A stretch of DNA of 64,000 nucleotides from Croceibacterium aestuarii (GTDB lineage: Bacteria; Pseudomonadota; Alphaproteobacteria; Sphingomonadales; Sphingomonadaceae): positions 682,001-746,000 of the forward strand of contig NZ_CP131039.1 of NCBI RefSeq assembly GCF_030657335.1, in the 5' to 3' direction. Made by a program: the position numbers and the translations under genes. Positions 63,636 to 64,000 of the stretch are shown here, in pieces. The first letter of the stretch is position 1; each line of letters opens with the position of its first letter. The notes below the pieces were generated by a model, which did no database searches, had not been told where the DNA came from, and worked only from the letters and a program-made list of their open reading frames with translations.

Positions 63636-64000
63636 GTCAACTACCTTAGGGCGTTATGATTGCTCTACTTTTTAGAAAATCGCAGAAGCAGTTCCTACGA
63701 TTGACCCCACATAATGTGCGGGCTTTTCCAGCACATTCTGGGGCTTTCCGGGACGTTCGATAGCCGCACTTGCCCTCTTCAGAAGGCACCTGCAGAGCAG
63801 CGAATCCACGCGAATCTGGGCATTGCCCGCACACGACGCAATTGTACTTGGTACATCCGATACTTGGCTAAATGGCAAATCAACGCCCTCAAGCGGTCAG
63901 CGCTCTCGCCGTTGCCCTTCGATTGTTTCGCAACTCACTCAACGTGGGGGAGAAAGGATGGGTGGAGAAGTCGATGTTCAGGGGCGTCCTGTAACTTTTG
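63636..64000. other. AT-richer stretch after tRNA-Arg, possible island edge
   Basis: The last 365 bases have clearly lower GC than the rest of the window and no strongly coding frame. Two minus-strand frames at 63646-63834 and 63672-63878 overlap out of phase, and neither shows family features. The abrupt change just after a tRNA 3' end is typical of integrated elements, but no integrase or attachment repeat is visible inside the window. Confidence 0.4.

Noticed and set aside
63646-63878. Two overlapping Cys-containing minus-strand frames after the tRNA
   Set aside because: No ribosome site, no family match and mutually overlapping frames; likely non-coding or a remnant.

Overview
The window is about 64 kb of a GC-rich chromosome from an alphaproteobacterium, most likely Sphingomonadales and probably Erythrobacteraceae-like. 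The evidence is a sphingomonad-type SUF operon (Rrf2 regulator, sufB, sufC, short sufD, sufS, DUF59, sufA), a UrcA-family secreted protein, a PopZ-type DUF2497 protein, an MmcB-type repair protein, LytS/LytTR pairs, a large TonB-dependent receptor and a DUF6152 protein. The intergenic palindrome inside the suf operon also belongs to a repeat class common in this order. No phage, insertion sequence, CRISPR array or recognisable defence island was seen.

Layout. 1-4600 is mostly minus strand: partial exonuclease III, an A-type Fe-S carrier, a CBS protein, a 2Fe-2S ferredoxin, PopZ, TolC and a PCMT-like methyltransferase. 4775-8335 is plus strand: class I fumarase, then a histidine kinase/LytTR regulator pair. 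8424-10943 holds a UrcA protein, a small membrane protein, a diacylglycerol-kinase-like protein and a metallophosphoesterase. 11040-13609 (minus) is rpsI, rplM, cutA, ctaA. 13709-16521 (plus) is a MerC protein, thiS, thiG and two poorly known genes. 16525-21207 (minus) is an acyl-CoA ligase, gamma-glutamyltransferase and pyrD.

21544-28489 is the Fe-S assembly operon, interrupted by a small membrane protein, a DUF559 endonuclease-like gene, a palindromic repeat and a GNAT gene. 28501-30628 (minus) holds a duplicated-domain protein, a lipoprotein and an EI24 membrane protein. 30750-36298 (plus) holds a PfkB kinase, a four-repeat membrane protein, a SnoaL-like protein, an MFS transporter, a CelD-type acetyltransferase and a proline-dehydrogenase-like protein. 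purD and xseA diverge from overlapping start codons at 37586-37589, followed by a DUF2093 protein and an M23 peptidase.

40577-43684 is a 1,035-residue TonB-dependent receptor behind a 360-base AT-richer leader. It is followed by a TPR-sulfotransferase, rpmB, tadA, RNase T2, nadC, a second LytTR/histidine kinase pair, a DsbA-like protein, an M48 peptidase, an esterase, an acidic PAS-type protein, an MFS exporter, a DUF2141 protein and a sterol-desaturase-type enzyme. 58253-59309 is a compact operon of two paralogous four-helix membrane proteins and a small HTH regulator, preceded by three copies of a palindromic operator. The window ends with a hydrolase, mmcB, a divergent pair of exported proteins (one DUF6152), tRNA-Arg(CCG), and a compositionally different stretch that may be the edge of an integrated element.

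The most interesting observations are the self-contained HTH/membrane-protein operon and its operators; the CelD plus proline-dehydrogenase-like pair that lacks the usual substrate-binding arginines; the orphan intrinsic terminator upstream of the suf operon; the four-repeat membrane protein; and the purD/xseA start overlap. None amounts to a demonstrated new system.
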